DNA of 33,941 nt from an uncultured Coxiella sp. (GCA_902623005.1 CACNSC010000003.1:98610-132550); one strand, 5' to 3'; shown: positions 8,370 to 17,607, numbered from the stretch's first letter. Program-made: numbers and translations. The notes: generated by a model from the letters alone, not told the origin.

Positions 8370-9068
8370 TCAAGACATGGCGGGTAAGCCAAAAATATAA
8401 GTCATGACATTTAGAAGACTCATCACAGGCTGTATTAAAATCAGTTTCAGTTGTCCCAAGAACAATAAACCAATCAAGATAAAAAAACCGTAAGGCTCGA
8501 TCTTCTCATACCAAATCGACAGCGGAGGTGAAAGAAAGCTTGCAACAACACGGCTGCCATCCAGAGGTGGGATTGGAATCAGATTTAATACCATCAGCAC
8601 CAAGTTAATTACTATGCCAAAATAGGCTGACAAAAAGACGGTGCCAATAATGCTTTGTGAGGTGTTGGGATTGAGCGAGACCGCGCCACCAAGTAAAGAA
8701 AAGCAAATTTTTGCGACTAATGCCCAGCCGATCGCCATGAGAAGATTGGAAGCAGGCCCTGCAATGGCAACCAAGGCCATGTCTCTTTTTGGACGTTTAA
8801 GATTGGTCCAGTTAACAGGTACTGGTTTTGCCCAGCCAAAAATGAAAGGGCTGATGCTGGCAATTAAGATGGGTACGATGATGGTGCCGACAAGGTCAAT
8901 GTGTTTGATCGGGTTTGCAGTGACACGACCAAGCATCAGTGCAGTATTATCACCCAGTTTGCTAGCAATCCAGCCATGTGCGGCCTCGTGTAAGGTGATT
9001 GCAAACAAGAGTGGTATTGCTAGGACCGCAATTAAATGAATGGTTTGAGCGAATGATGCGTGTGGCAT
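8370..9068 (-). CDS. Site-2 protease (M50) family membrane metallopeptidase
   Basis: Intramembrane zinc metalloprotease homologue of 232 aa with about five or six membrane helices. Zinc motif HEAAH (27-31) lies in the first helix. The second motif NLIPIPPLDGSR (162-173) provides the Asp ligand (D170), so the active site looks complete. It has no PDZ domain, so it is the minimal form often called Rv-type or 'site-2 protease family', not RseP. The natural substrate is unknown. ATG 9068 has AGAGGG upstream. It lies 11 bases downstream of dolP and is probably in the same transcript. Confidence 0.85.
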   Translation of the reverse strand: MPHASFAQTIHLIAVLAIPLLFAITLHEAAHGWIASKLGDNTALMLGRVTANPIKHIDLVGTIIVPILIASISPFIFGWAKPVPVNWTNLKRPKRDMALVAIAGPASNLLMAIGWALVAKICFSLLGGAVSLNPNTSQSIIGTVFLSAYFGIVINLVLMVLNLIPIPPLDGSRVVASFLSPPLSIWYEKIEPYGFFILIGLLFLGQLKLILIQPVMSLLNVMTYIFGLPAMS

Positions 9069-9079
9069 GTATATTCCCT

Positions 9080-9658
9080 CTAAGCGACGTACTGGAAAAC
9101 CGTGACGACTTTGGTAACGCCTGCAACATGGCGTGCAACATCGGTAATTTCTTCGCCTTTCTCATGACCGGTTAGGCCCATTAAATAAACCACACTATTT
9201 TCTGTGACGACTTTAAATTGATTAGACTTGAGTCCGGCTTTGGCAAGCAATGCTGCCCTGACTTTTGTTGTCAGCCACGTATCGTTCGTGTGTTGTATTT
9301 TTGAGGTGGCGCCAGCAATAGTGATTTCGTTATAGACACGACTGATACCTTTAACACTTGAAACTATGTCATATGCGCGTTTTTTGAGTTCGGGTGTTTG
9401 TGCTTGTCCAACTAATAATAAAACGTGATTAAAGGTGGCCACTTTAATATTGGATTTGCCTTTAAGTTCAGGATCGATTGCGATGAGGTTGACGGCAGTT
9501 TGCGTGGTTTTTCTGTCATTTAAAACGGTTTTGATGTCGCGTTTGTCATACACGGCAGCACTGGTTGATGCAGCACCAACAACAATTGCAGTTGGGACGC
9601 AGGCCGTTTGTAATAAACCGACAATTATGATGAAAGCAAACCGAGCTAGGCGAAACAT
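9080..9658 (-). CDS. dolP: DolP (YraP) dual-BON-domain lipoprotein
   Basis: Outer-membrane lipoprotein that in E. coli binds anionic phospholipid, supports envelope integrity and localises to the division site. 192 aa (E. coli 191). Signal peptide MFRLARFAFIIIVGLLQTAC with lipidation at Cys20; the lipobox is slightly atypical (Q at -3). Two BON domains follow at about 40-110 and 118-190. The segments VLLVGQAQTPELKKRA and NDTWLTTKVRAALL line up with E. coli DolP. RBS AGGA precedes ATG 9658. It sits in the conserved lpoA-yraN-gmhA/diaA-dolP block. Confidence 0.92.
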   Translation of the reverse strand: MFRLARFAFIIIVGLLQTACVPTAIVVGAASTSAAVYDKRDIKTVLNDRKTTQTAVNLIAIDPELKGKSNIKVATFNHVLLLVGQAQTPELKKRAYDIVSSVKGISRVYNEITIAGATSKIQHTNDTWLTTKVRAALLAKAGLKSNQFKVVTENSVVYLMGLTGHEKGEEITDVARHVAGVTKVVTVFQYVA

Positions 9659-9683
9659 GACACGTCCTTTTGTTTTTTTAATC

Positions 9684-10674
<991 letters not shown>

Positions 10675-10760
10675 GACTTAATCACATGATGAGCAGTAAG
10701 GTATTTTTTCATGAAGTGCTGAATTAACGCTATACGGTGTTTATGATCAAAGACCATGCT

Positions 10761-12554
10761 TTAGTGTGTTAAGCGTGGTTTGCCTTGATCAAACTGTGCC
10801 CAGATCAACTGCCGATAGATTTGGTTGTCGTCTAAATAGAGTGTTCCTGTTGCAGCACGCAAGCCAAAATCAGGCAGTAACTGCATGGTATTGAGACTCT
10901 GACTAACGCGATAGGCATCGATCCCTAATGCATAAAGTTTGCTGTATTTTTTATATGACTGCGGCCAAACCTGCTGGCTTTGTTTTTGTAGGGTGTTGAG
11001 GTAAGTGGGGTGCATGTGTTGTGACTCCAATACCCAGGGCATATCACAAAATACGATGTCATTGAGATCACGATCTTTATTGGGGTTGGGGCTTCCATCA
11101 TACAGTTGAGACAAGCCATAAACCGGTACGTTGCCAGCAAAATAAAACCGCAATAAAGGTTTGATTTGTCGCGCCATGTCTGGCTGTGCAATCAGAAAAA
11201 TAGCATCAAAGTCTTGTCGACGGCGTGAAACAATACGCACATCTTTAGTGCCTAAGATGCTTCGAATCGCGTAGCCGCGGGAATAAGAGTCTTGGATTCT
11301 GAGTAAGTGTTTCAGCTCGGGTGATAAGCTATTGCGCGAGGAGTAGTTGAGAGTATCAACGACGACGCCACCTTGCTGTTGCCATTGCTGTGACAAGTTC
11401 TTTGAAATGTTTTGTCCCCAGCTGTTGTTTGGCGCAATAATAAGCGCGTTGTGGTGTTGCGCACGAATGGCTTTTTGTGACAATTGATCCAGCTCGTCGA
11501 TCGGGGAAAGGCCAAATTCATACAAGTTTTTAATTGATTTGGTATTGGGTAATGCGTTTAATGCCAAGGTTGGTACGCTCAATCGTTTGGATTGAATCAG
11601 CATGGCGAGGTTGTTTTTGGTGAGAGGCCCAACAATGAAGTCGGCACCAGACTGCACGGCTTGTTGGTAGGCGTCATCGACAGGCATCGCCGCCGTATCA
11701 ATTAGGCGGATGCTGGGTGTCTGATTAGTGTGTTGTTTGTCGTAGTAATATGCCGTGAAAAAGCCATTGCGAACGGCCTGTGCATTAGCGGCGTATTGAC
11801 CACTTAGAGGCAATAACAGTGCAATGTGTTCGGGATGTTTGGCAGGGGCCGCCTCGAGTGTTCGTGGTAACAAGGCGGACGCAGCATGATTGGGAAAGCG
11901 TCTTTGCCAAAGCGCCAACTCGGTGGTTAGCTCGTTTGCTGAATGATGCGCGTTGATGATGGTATTGAGATCGACCCAACCTTGAACGTTTCTAGAAAGG
12001 TTAATGTCATCTAGGGCATTGATGGTGGAGGCGGGTACAGATTGCATGGATAGCCAAATTGCGGTCAGAGTTTGTTTTCTTTGATCACTGGGCTCAATCT
12101 TGAGAAGTTGACTGCGGGTTTCAATACTGGCTGCAAGGTTGCCGTGTTCTTGCAGCGCTTTTGCAGTTAGTGCCAGTTGTTGCTGACGTTGCTGTTGTGT
12201 CATGAGGCTTTGTGAGTTCTTGAGTGCGTTCAAGACCCGTAGTGCTGAGGTTGATTGATTTTTATTGACGTAGATTTGTGCCTGCAATAATTGGTGGGTG
12301 CAAAACAATTCGGGTGGCAGCGCGACTTCGGCTAACGAATTTAAGATGGGTTGAGCCAGCGATGTTTTGTTACTGGTGATGTATCGATCGGCTGCCAACA
12401 GTTGTAGTTGATAGCTTTCAGTTCCCATGGTTTGAGAGGCCATCTGTAAATAGCTCTCCGCGCTGATTGGTTGAGGACGTGTGTTGGTGCTGGAGCAGCT
12501 AGAACACAACAACAGCGCGACAAGTAATAATAATGTGTTTAATCGATAAATCAT
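10761..12554 (-). CDS. lpoA: LpoA (YraM), outer-membrane lipoprotein activator of PBP1A
   Basis: 597 aa. Type II signal peptide MIYRLNTLLLLVALLLCSSC with probable lipidation at Cys20. N-terminal helical TPR-like half (about 30-250) and C-terminal half (about 255-580) of the type I periplasmic-binding-protein fold, starting near HIALLLPLSGQYAANAQAVR. LpoA spans the periplasm and stimulates the transpeptidase of PBP1A (MrcA). The frame could start at TTG 12593, but ATG 12554 begins exactly at the signal peptide and is preferred. It is divergent from rsmI, the standard arrangement, and heads the run to yraN, gmhA and dolP. Confidence 0.93.
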   Translation of the reverse strand: MIYRLNTLLLLVALLLCSSCSSTNTRPQPISAESYLQMASQTMGTESYQLQLLAADRYITSNKTSLAQPILNSLAEVALPPELFCTHQLLQAQIYVNKNQSTSALRVLNALKNSQSLMTQQQRQQQLALTAKALQEHGNLAASIETRSQLLKIEPSDQRKQTLTAIWLSMQSVPASTINALDDINLSRNVQGWVDLNTIINAHHSANELTTELALWQRRFPNHAASALLPRTLEAAPAKHPEHIALLLPLSGQYAANAQAVRNGFFTAYYYDKQHTNQTPSIRLIDTAAMPVDDAYQQAVQSGADFIVGPLTKNNLAMLIQSKRLSVPTLALNALPNTKSIKNLYEFGLSPIDELDQLSQKAIRAQHHNALIIAPNNSWGQNISKNLSQQWQQQGGVVVDTLNYSSRNSLSPELKHLLRIQDSYSRGYAIRSILGTKDVRIVSRRRQDFDAIFLIAQPDMARQIKPLLRFYFAGNVPVYGLSQLYDGSPNPNKDRDLNDIVFCDMPWVLESQHMHPTYLNTLQKQSQQVWPQSYKKYSKLYALGIDAYRVSQSLNTMQLLPDFGLRAATGTLYLDDNQIYRQLIWAQFDQGKPRLTH

Positions 12555-12602
12555 GGCGCCAGTGTAGCCGATTTGTGCAACGATGTAACCCAAAACCCGG
12601 CA

Positions 12603-12631
12603 TTGTCACTGCGAAGTAACCTTCGTATACT
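12603..12631 (+). promoter_or_regulatory. Sigma70-type promoter of rsmI-sodC
   Basis: TTGTCA (12603-12608), 17-base spacer, TATACT (12626-12631), both 5/6 matches. The spacer holds the inverted repeat CGAAG-TAAC-CTTCG. Transcription should start near 12638, which excludes the TTG at 12637 as the rsmI start and supports ATG 12661. Confidence 0.65.
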
Positions 12632-12660
12632 CGGCTTTGTTTGATTTTGTAGGGGCAGGT

Positions 12661-13518
12661 ATGCCAACAAATGACCAGTCGGGTCAGCTTTATGTGGTTG
12701 CAACACCCATCGGTAATTTAAAAGATATCACGTTTCGCGCGGTTGAGACCTTGCGCTCGATGGATTATGTGGCCTGCGAGGACACGCGTCACAGCCGACC
12801 TTTATTGCAACATTATGATATTGCTGCAGAGCTCATTGCATTGCATCAACACAACGAAGTACAGCGAGCTCAGACACTCATTGATCATATGCAAGCGGGT
12901 AAGGACATTGCGCTTATTACCGATGCCGGAACACCGTTGGTCAGTGACCCCGGTGCGCGGTTGATTGCACAGGTGGTCGCTGCTGGCATCACGGTTGTGC
13001 CGATTCCTGGAGCTTGCGCTGCAGTTGCAGCACTAAGTGTTAGCGGTTTGTTGTCGGATGAATTTGTCTTTATTGGTTTTCTGCCGGCTAAAGGTGCGCG
13101 TAGGGAACAAGCGCTGCAACATATTTTATTAGAGTCCAGGACGATTGTGTTGTACGAGTCAGTGCATCGCATGGCAACTTTGTTGGCACAATTGCAAGAG
13201 CAGTTATCGCTGGATCGACAGGTCGTGGTAGCACGCGAGCTTACCAAGCGTTACGAGTCAATCATTCGTGGTTCGATTGCAGATGTGGTGAATCATTTTG
13301 AGCAAAACTGCGATACGTTGCGTGGTGAATTTGTTGTATTGATTGAAAAAAATTCGATTACTGAGCATGATAGCGACCGGTATGAGCAGACCCGGGTGTT
13401 GCAGCTTTTACTGCAAGCCTGCTCAGCAAAGACGGCCAGTCGACTTGCTGCTGAAATCACCGGTGGTGCTAAAAATGATTTGTATCGGCAAGCGATTGCC
13501 ATGAAAACCAAGGAGTAA
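12661..13518 (+). CDS. rsmI: 16S rRNA (cytidine1402-2'-O)-methyltransferase RsmI
   Basis: SAM-dependent methyltransferase that adds the 2'-O-methyl at C1402 in the ribosomal P site; RsmH (18069) adds the N4 methyl on the same nucleotide. 285 aa (E. coli 286). Typical tetrapyrrole-methylase-type features: YVVATPIGNLKDIT at the N-terminus, ACEDTRHS (38-45), and the TDAGTPLVSDPG and PIPGACA loops. Start ATG 12661 has AGGGG six bases upstream. It is followed after seven bases by sodC. Confidence 0.95.
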   Translation: MPTNDQSGQLYVVATPIGNLKDITFRAVETLRSMDYVACEDTRHSRPLLQHYDIAAELIALHQHNEVQRAQTLIDHMQAGKDIALITDAGTPLVSDPGARLIAQVVAAGITVVPIPGACAAVAALSVSGLLSDEFVFIGFLPAKGARREQALQHILLESRTIVLYESVHRMATLLAQLQEQLSLDRQVVVARELTKRYESIIRGSIADVVNHFEQNCDTLRGEFVVLIEKNSITEHDSDRYEQTRVLQLLLQACSAKTASRLAAEITGGAKNDLYRQAIAMKTKE

Positions 13519-13525
13519 CATATAG

Positions 13526-14182
13526 ATGCGTATTTTGACTGCAATGGTAGGACTGTGTTTGATGTCGAGTGTTTCAGCAGCAAGCTTAACCGTCAATCTT
13601 TATAAGACAGTACCCTCGGGGCAACAAGGCGATAGCATCGGAACGGTAACTGCAGTTGATACACAATATGGGTTGCTTTTAATCCCGCATTTAAAGGGAT
13701 TGACACCTGGTATTCACGGCTTTCATCTGCACACTAATCCTAGCTGTGCCGATAGCGGTCAAGCGGCTGGCCCGCATTGGGATCCAGCGAATAGTGGTAT
13801 GCACTTGGGTCCTTATGATCCAGAGGGCGAGTTGGGTGATTTGCCGGCATTAACTGCTGAGGCAAATGGCAATGTTAGCTTGCCTGTGTTAGCGCCGCGC
13901 TTGAAAGTGGCTATGTTACAGGGCCATTCATTGATGGTACATGCTGGTGGTGATAATTATTCTGATGTGCCAGAGCCACTGGGTGGTGGCGGTGCTCGTA
14001 TTGCATGCGGCGTCATAGCTAGTAACGCCTTAGTGTCACAAAACACCGCGGTGCCGGATGCGCCAGAACCGTCTGATGAGGTTGATATCAATTCAGATGA
14101 GCCAATTCAAGGGGTTCAAAATCATGCGAATCAAGCCGTGTTAGCATCAACGCAGACTGTTGCTTTGACTCCTCGCAGCTAA
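13526..14182 (+). CDS. sodC: Periplasmic Cu,Zn superoxide dismutase (SodC) with altered zinc ligand and C-terminal tail
   Basis: Dismutates superoxide in the periplasm. 218 aa; signal peptide cleaved near VSA|ASLTV. Copper ligands H67, H69 (HGFHLH) and H139 (MVHAGGDN); bridging H84 (GPHWDP); zinc ligands H93 and D105. Disulfide C74-C161 and active-site R158 are present. The residue that is normally the third zinc His (GHLGDLP in E. coli) is Glu102 here: GELGDLP. After CGVI at 161-164 comes a 54-aa polar, acidic extension rich in Ala/Ser/Asp/Glu that ordinary SodC (about 170-175 aa) lacks. AAGGAG lies 12 bases upstream of the ATG. It is probably co-transcribed with rsmI. Confidence 0.92.
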   Translation: MRILTAMVGLCLMSSVSAASLTVNLYKTVPSGQQGDSIGTVTAVDTQYGLLLIPHLKGLTPGIHGFHLHTNPSCADSGQAAGPHWDPANSGMHLGPYDPEGELGDLPALTAEANGNVSLPVLAPRLKVAMLQGHSLMVHAGGDNYSDVPEPLGGGGARIACGVIASNALVSQNTAVPDAPEPSDEVDINSDEPIQGVQNHANQAVLASTQTVALTPRS

Positions 14183-14191
14183 GTTTAAAGA

Positions 14192-14219
14192 TTGAATTAC
14201 CAAGCAAAGCCTCTATAAT
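14192..14219 (+). promoter_or_regulatory. rnpB promoter
   Basis: TTGAAT (14192-14197), 16-base spacer, consensus -10 TATAAT (14214-14219). The predicted start at about 14226 coincides with the 5' end of the RNase P RNA. Confidence 0.75.
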
Positions 14220-14225
14220 GCATCG

Positions 14226-14590
<365 letters not shown>

Positions 14591-14597
14591 CTTTGGC

Positions 14598-15020
14598 TTA
14601 CGGCATTTGAGCTTGTTCAAGTAACCTGCGTAAATCTTGCGGTATGGGTGTTGCTTGCTGTAGCTCGTAGTCCATCCAGACAATCGTCGACTCACCGCGA
14701 GCAAAGACTTCTTCCGTTCCCTCGATCCCAATGTGGTAGTGCGTGTGCACGCTACTGCGACCCGGTGCATCGTTAAAGATACTGACCACCAGTTGGCTGG
14801 GGTATTTGATGGGTTTGAGAAAGGTGCAGCTGGCATTAGCAAGGATGGGACCTTGTGATGCGAGACGGTTAATCTGGCCGAGTTGCAGTTGTGTAAACCA
14901 AGCGAGTCGTGCTTGTTCCATGTAAGTGAAATATACACTGTTATTGACGTGGCCAAGGGCATCCATATCACTCCAGCGCATTGGAAAGTGACTGGTAAAT
15001 ATTGGTGTTGCGGTAGTCAT
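14598..15020 (-). CDS. Acyl-CoA thioesterase, 4HBT (hotdog) family
   Basis: 140-aa single hotdog-domain thioesterase. The family signature RWSDMDALGHVNNSVYF (15-31) contains the catalytic Asp and the HVNN turn. It resembles FadM/YbgC-type enzymes that hydrolyse acyl-CoA thioesters; the chain length preferred cannot be read. The start ATG 15020 has AGGA upstream. It is convergent with rnpB, whose 3' end lies about 10 bases from this stop codon. An overlapping shorter frame (14585-14971) is a shadow. Confidence 0.85.
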   Translation of the reverse strand: MTTATPIFTSHFPMRWSDMDALGHVNNSVYFTYMEQARLAWFTQLQLGQINRLASQGPILANASCTFLKPIKYPSQLVVSIFNDAPGRSSVHTHYHIGIEGTEEVFARGESTIVWMDYELQQATPIPQDLRRLLEQAQMP

Positions 15021-15105
15021 GTCATCCTGTTTTATTCGATATTGCTGCAGTTTGTGACTATAGGGGAGTGATTGTTGTCAGGCAAGCGAGGATGATGGGT
15101 AAAAA

Positions 15106-15129
15106 AAAGAGCAACCGAAGTTGCTCTTT
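15106..15129 (-). terminator. Strong intrinsic terminator with UUCG loop
   Basis: Perfect 10-bp stem AAAGAGCAAC (15106-15115) / GTTGCTCTTT (15120-15129). Read on the minus strand the loop is the stable TTCG tetraloop closed by C-G, followed by eight T's. It lies 37 bases past the stop of the small minus-strand gene at 15166-15327 and defines its transcript end. Confidence 0.88.
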
Positions 15130-15165
15130 GCGAGGTATTACTCAAAGATCGTTTAGAGAATGAGC

Positions 15166-15327
15166 TTAAAGTTGTGGGCTTGAAGTAATATTATTTTCAT
15201 TTCCTAAGTCTAAAGCATGACCTTCTGGGAAAGCGGCCCTTAACTGATTAATTTGGTAAATTATTTCTTGTGCGTTTACTTGGTTTTGGGGTGAATTGAA
15301 AAGTGTATTTTTATTGAGAGATGACAT
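15166..15327 (-). CDS. Small 53-aa protein of unknown function
   Basis: Short gene with good signals: AAAGGAG about seven bases before ATG 15327, 53 codons, TAA at 15168-15166, then a strong UUCG terminator. The protein begins MSSLNKNTLFNSPQNQVNAQ, continues EIIYQINQLRAAFPEGHALD and ends LGNENNITSSPQL. It is soluble, rich in Asn and Gln (14 of 53), and has no Cys, signal peptide or membrane segment. The middle (about 19-33) could form an amphipathic helix. I recognise no family. It is monocistronic, between a thioesterase gene on the same strand and yajQ on the other. No convincing -10/-35 pair was found. Confidence 0.7.
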   Translation of the reverse strand: MSSLNKNTLFNSPQNQVNAQEIIYQINQLRAAFPEGHALDLGNENNITSSPQL

Positions 15328-15412
15328 GTCTTGCTCCTTTCATAAAGCTGATTCAACTTGAAAACATGATAACAGATATTTATTAAGATAATATTAAAAA
15401 TTGCACTATTTC

Positions 15413-15470
15413 TGACACTGTCACAAACATTTCAGGCGCTAGCGAGATGGCATTGTCGATCAGGCGCTAG
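15413..15470. repeat. Palindrome and 11-base direct repeat in the small gene/yajQ intergenic region
   Basis: TGACA-C-TGTCA (15413-15423) is a perfect odd palindrome. The 11-mer TCAGGCGCTAG occurs at 15432-15442 and again at 15460-15470, start-to-start distance 28. They lie between the divergent 53-aa gene and yajQ, about 65-125 bases upstream of the yajQ -35. They may be protein-binding sites; no regulator is assigned. Confidence 0.45.
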
Positions 15471-15536
15471 GTTTGATTTTTTTATGATATTTTTCAATAA
15501 GTTATTCATTATAGCTCGGGCAGGGGTGGTTGGTGC

Positions 15537-15564
15537 TTGCAGTCGAGTTAAATCAAGCTACACT
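15537..15564 (+). promoter_or_regulatory. Candidate yajQ promoter
   Basis: TTGCAG (15537-15542), 16-base spacer, TACACT (15559-15564). Predicted start is about 35 bases upstream of the yajQ ATG. Confidence 0.5.
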
Positions 15565-15605
15565 AGCGCTGAGATTGTGTTGTTGCATGTAAAGAGGATT
15601 AAAAA

Positions 15606-16088
15606 ATGCCATCTTTTGATATTGTTAGTGAGTTTGACGCCCACGAATTAGCGAATGCGGTTGATCAAGCAAACCGTGAAGTGGGTACCCGTTTTGATTT
15701 TAAGGGTAGCGGTGCCAAGTTCGAACATCAAAAAGAACACATCACCTTGCAAGCGGAGGTGGATTTTCAGTTAAAGCAGATGTTGGAGATTTTGCAGCAG
15801 AAGTTACTCAAGCGTGGCATTGCCGTGCAACACTTGGTAGAGCAAGAGCCTGTGATTCAACACAAAACGGCTACGCAAACCGTTAGCTTGCAGCAGGGGA
15901 TCAGCTCAGAAGATGCAAAAAAAATCTGTAAGGGTATTAAAGAGGCCAAGTTTAAAGTGCAATCGCAGATTCAGGGCGAGCAAGTGCGCGTTACTGGCAA
16001 GAAACGTGATGATCTTCAGGCCGTGATTGCTTGGCTGAAAGATGCGGAATTCAAGGTGCCTTTGCAGTTCATCAATTTCCGTGATTAA
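15606..16088 (+). CDS. yajQ: YajQ family nucleotide (c-di-GMP)-binding protein
   Basis: 160 aa, the usual length (E. coli 163). N-terminal signature MPSFDIVSEFDAHELANAVDQ, RFDFKGSGA and the C-terminal VPLQFINFRD are characteristic. YajQ proteins have two ferredoxin-like domains; the Xanthomonas and Pseudomonas members bind cyclic di-GMP and act in signalling, others bind RNA or nucleotides. The exact role here is not readable. RBS AGAGGA precedes ATG 15606. Confidence 0.95.
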   Translation: MPSFDIVSEFDAHELANAVDQANREVGTRFDFKGSGAKFEHQKEHITLQAEVDFQLKQMLEILQQKLLKRGIAVQHLVEQEPVIQHKTATQTVSLQQGISSEDAKKICKGIKEAKFKVQSQIQGEQVRVTGKKRDDLQAVIAWLKDAEFKVPLQFINFRD

Positions 16089-16130
16089 CTGCCACTTTTT
16101 AATTGTTGATTCGTCTAGTTCTGGAAACTC

Positions 16131-17369
16131 ATGAGCACACTCCAACATCGAGCAATCAATCTTAGCTTTTTGAGCTTGCTACTGATGGCTTTTTTCTTAC
16201 CAATCTCAGAGACACTGACCAACCTATGCTTTGTAACCTCTGTGATATTCGCGCTATTGTCAGGAGCGGCGTGGCGCTTCCGCGATGATTTGATTAAGCA
16301 TCCGATAATTCTTGCTTTGTGGCTGATGTTAGCCGTGATTGTATTGGGATTGACTTACAGCCATGCTTTAAGCGATCCGCAGACATGGTGGTTGCTGAAA
16401 AAATATCTCTGGATCGTGCTTGCGCCTTGGTTGTTACTTGCTATTAGGCAGTCGGCGCAGCGCCAATCGATATTTTTTGCCTTTCTTTACGGTAATGCAT
16501 TGGTGCTGCTGTTGAGTGTATTCCTGCTGTTAAAAGGTTTGCTTGCTGGTCATGTGGTCAATCCGTGTGTGTTTAGGGGGCATATCGCACAAAATTTCTA
16601 CATGTCATTTTGCAGTGCTGTCTGGTTGTATTACGCCATCCGTTGTCCGCAACATCGTCGTTTAATGGCATTGTTGTTCGTTCTAAGTACGATTTCTGTG
16701 TTTGCAGCCATCTCGCGTACCGGGTATGTGAATTGGGTATTGTTGGTGACTTTGGTGTCATTAACTCAGTTGCCATGGCGGCAGTCGCTAATGATCTTAT
16801 TGTCTTCACTGATCCTGTTAGTATCATTGATATCCGTATCACCGGTTTTCATAGCGCGTACCAGTCAGGCTATCAGTGAAGTGTCGCGACATGTTGAGGG
16901 TAAAGACGGTAAGCACGCGACGTCCATGGGTATTCGGGCAGTACAGCTGTCTTCAGGGTTACAGATATTTCGTCAGCACCCCTTATTTGGTGTTGGAACT
17001 GGGGGCGCGTCAGCTGCTTATGAGCAGTTACCGGCGAAAACGCGAAACGAGAGGCTAGTCAATTCCAGACACAAGGTGGTTGATTTAACTTACGTTAATG
17101 TCTTGGTGGAGCACGGGCTATTGGGCTTGCTGGCATTATTGGTATTTATCGCTGTGATCCTACAACGCAGTCATCGTCTTGAGTCGCCCTGGTGTAGTAT
17201 TGGCTTATACTTTACTGTGGCGTATTTTACGGCCGCATTGTTCACGCCATTTCTCGTCTCCAGTTTTGCGGTGGACTATTTTGTCATCATGCTTGTCGTG
17301 TTATTCGGCGGCGAGGTAGCCAAGAAACCACTCAAGCCTCATCATTCAAAAGTGCCAGTAGCGACTTAA
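16131..17369 (+). CDS. O-antigen ligase / Wzy-type polymerase family membrane protein
   Basis: 412 aa, about 10-11 membrane helices, with a large periplasmic loop at about 230-330 carrying HPLFGVGTGGASAAYEQLP, the pattern of the Wzy_C/WaaL family. WaaL transfers undecaprenyl-linked O-antigen to lipid A-core; Wzy polymerises it. The two cannot be separated by sequence alone; the single-gene setting without a polysaccharide cluster makes a ligase somewhat more likely. The start ATG 16131 has a weak Shine-Dalgarno sequence. It ends 238 bases before the mraZ ATG, so it is probably outside the dcw transcript. Confidence 0.75.
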   Translation: MSTLQHRAINLSFLSLLLMAFFLPISETLTNLCFVTSVIFALLSGAAWRFRDDLIKHPIILALWLMLAVIVLGLTYSHALSDPQTWWLLKKYLWIVLAPWLLLAIRQSAQRQSIFFAFLYGNALVLLLSVFLLLKGLLAGHVVNPCVFRGHIAQNFYMSFCSAVWLYYAIRCPQHRRLMALLFVLSTISVFAAISRTGYVNWVLLVTLVSLTQLPWRQSLMILLSSLILLVSLISVSPVFIARTSQAISEVSRHVEGKDGKHATSMGIRAVQLSSGLQIFRQHPLFGVGTGGASAAYEQLPAKTRNERLVNSRHKVVDLTYVNVLVEHGLLGLLALLVFIAVILQRSHRLESPWCSIGLYFTVAYFTAALFTPFLVSSFAVDYFVIMLVVLFGGEVAKKPLKPHHSKVPVAT

Positions 17370-17553
17370 GCGCAAGCAAAAGTCAGCTAATCGCGCGCCC
17401 AGCAACATGCTATTCTTGGTAAAATACATTATATTACCCACCCTAATTCAATAGTCTTCGAGAAGGGTTTGTTTTAACTCTTTGATTTTTAACTATTTAT
17501 TTTTATTGATTGACAATAAGAGTTGGTTTCTCATGCCGATTCTGTAGATAAAC

Positions 17554-17583
17554 TATACAAAAAAAAGAGTCTAGTGGTACAAT
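17554..17583 (+). promoter_or_regulatory. Candidate mraZ (dcw) promoter
   Basis: TATACA (17554-17559), 18-base spacer, TACAAT (17578-17583). The -10 is strong, the -35 partial. The leader would be only about 18 bases. The -10 overlaps the first of the TGG(G/T) repeats, so MraZ bound there would compete with RNA polymerase. Confidence 0.4.
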
Positions 17584-17604
17584 GTGGGTGATTGTGGGGG
17601 AAAA
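17575..17604 (+). promoter_or_regulatory. MraZ operator (TGGG repeats at 10-base spacing)
   Basis: Three direct repeats in exact 10-base register directly before the mraZ ATG: TGGT (17575), TGGG (17585) and TGGG (17595). This is the known architecture of MraZ binding sites (TGGGN separated by five bases), through which MraZ represses its own dcw operon. The first repeat has one mismatch. Confidence 0.7.
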
Positions 17605-17607
17605 TTT

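Noticed and set aside
17584-17607. GTG start for a longer MraZ
   Set aside because: The added eight codons overlap the TGGG operator repeats, and E. coli MraZ begins MFRG, matching ATG 17608.
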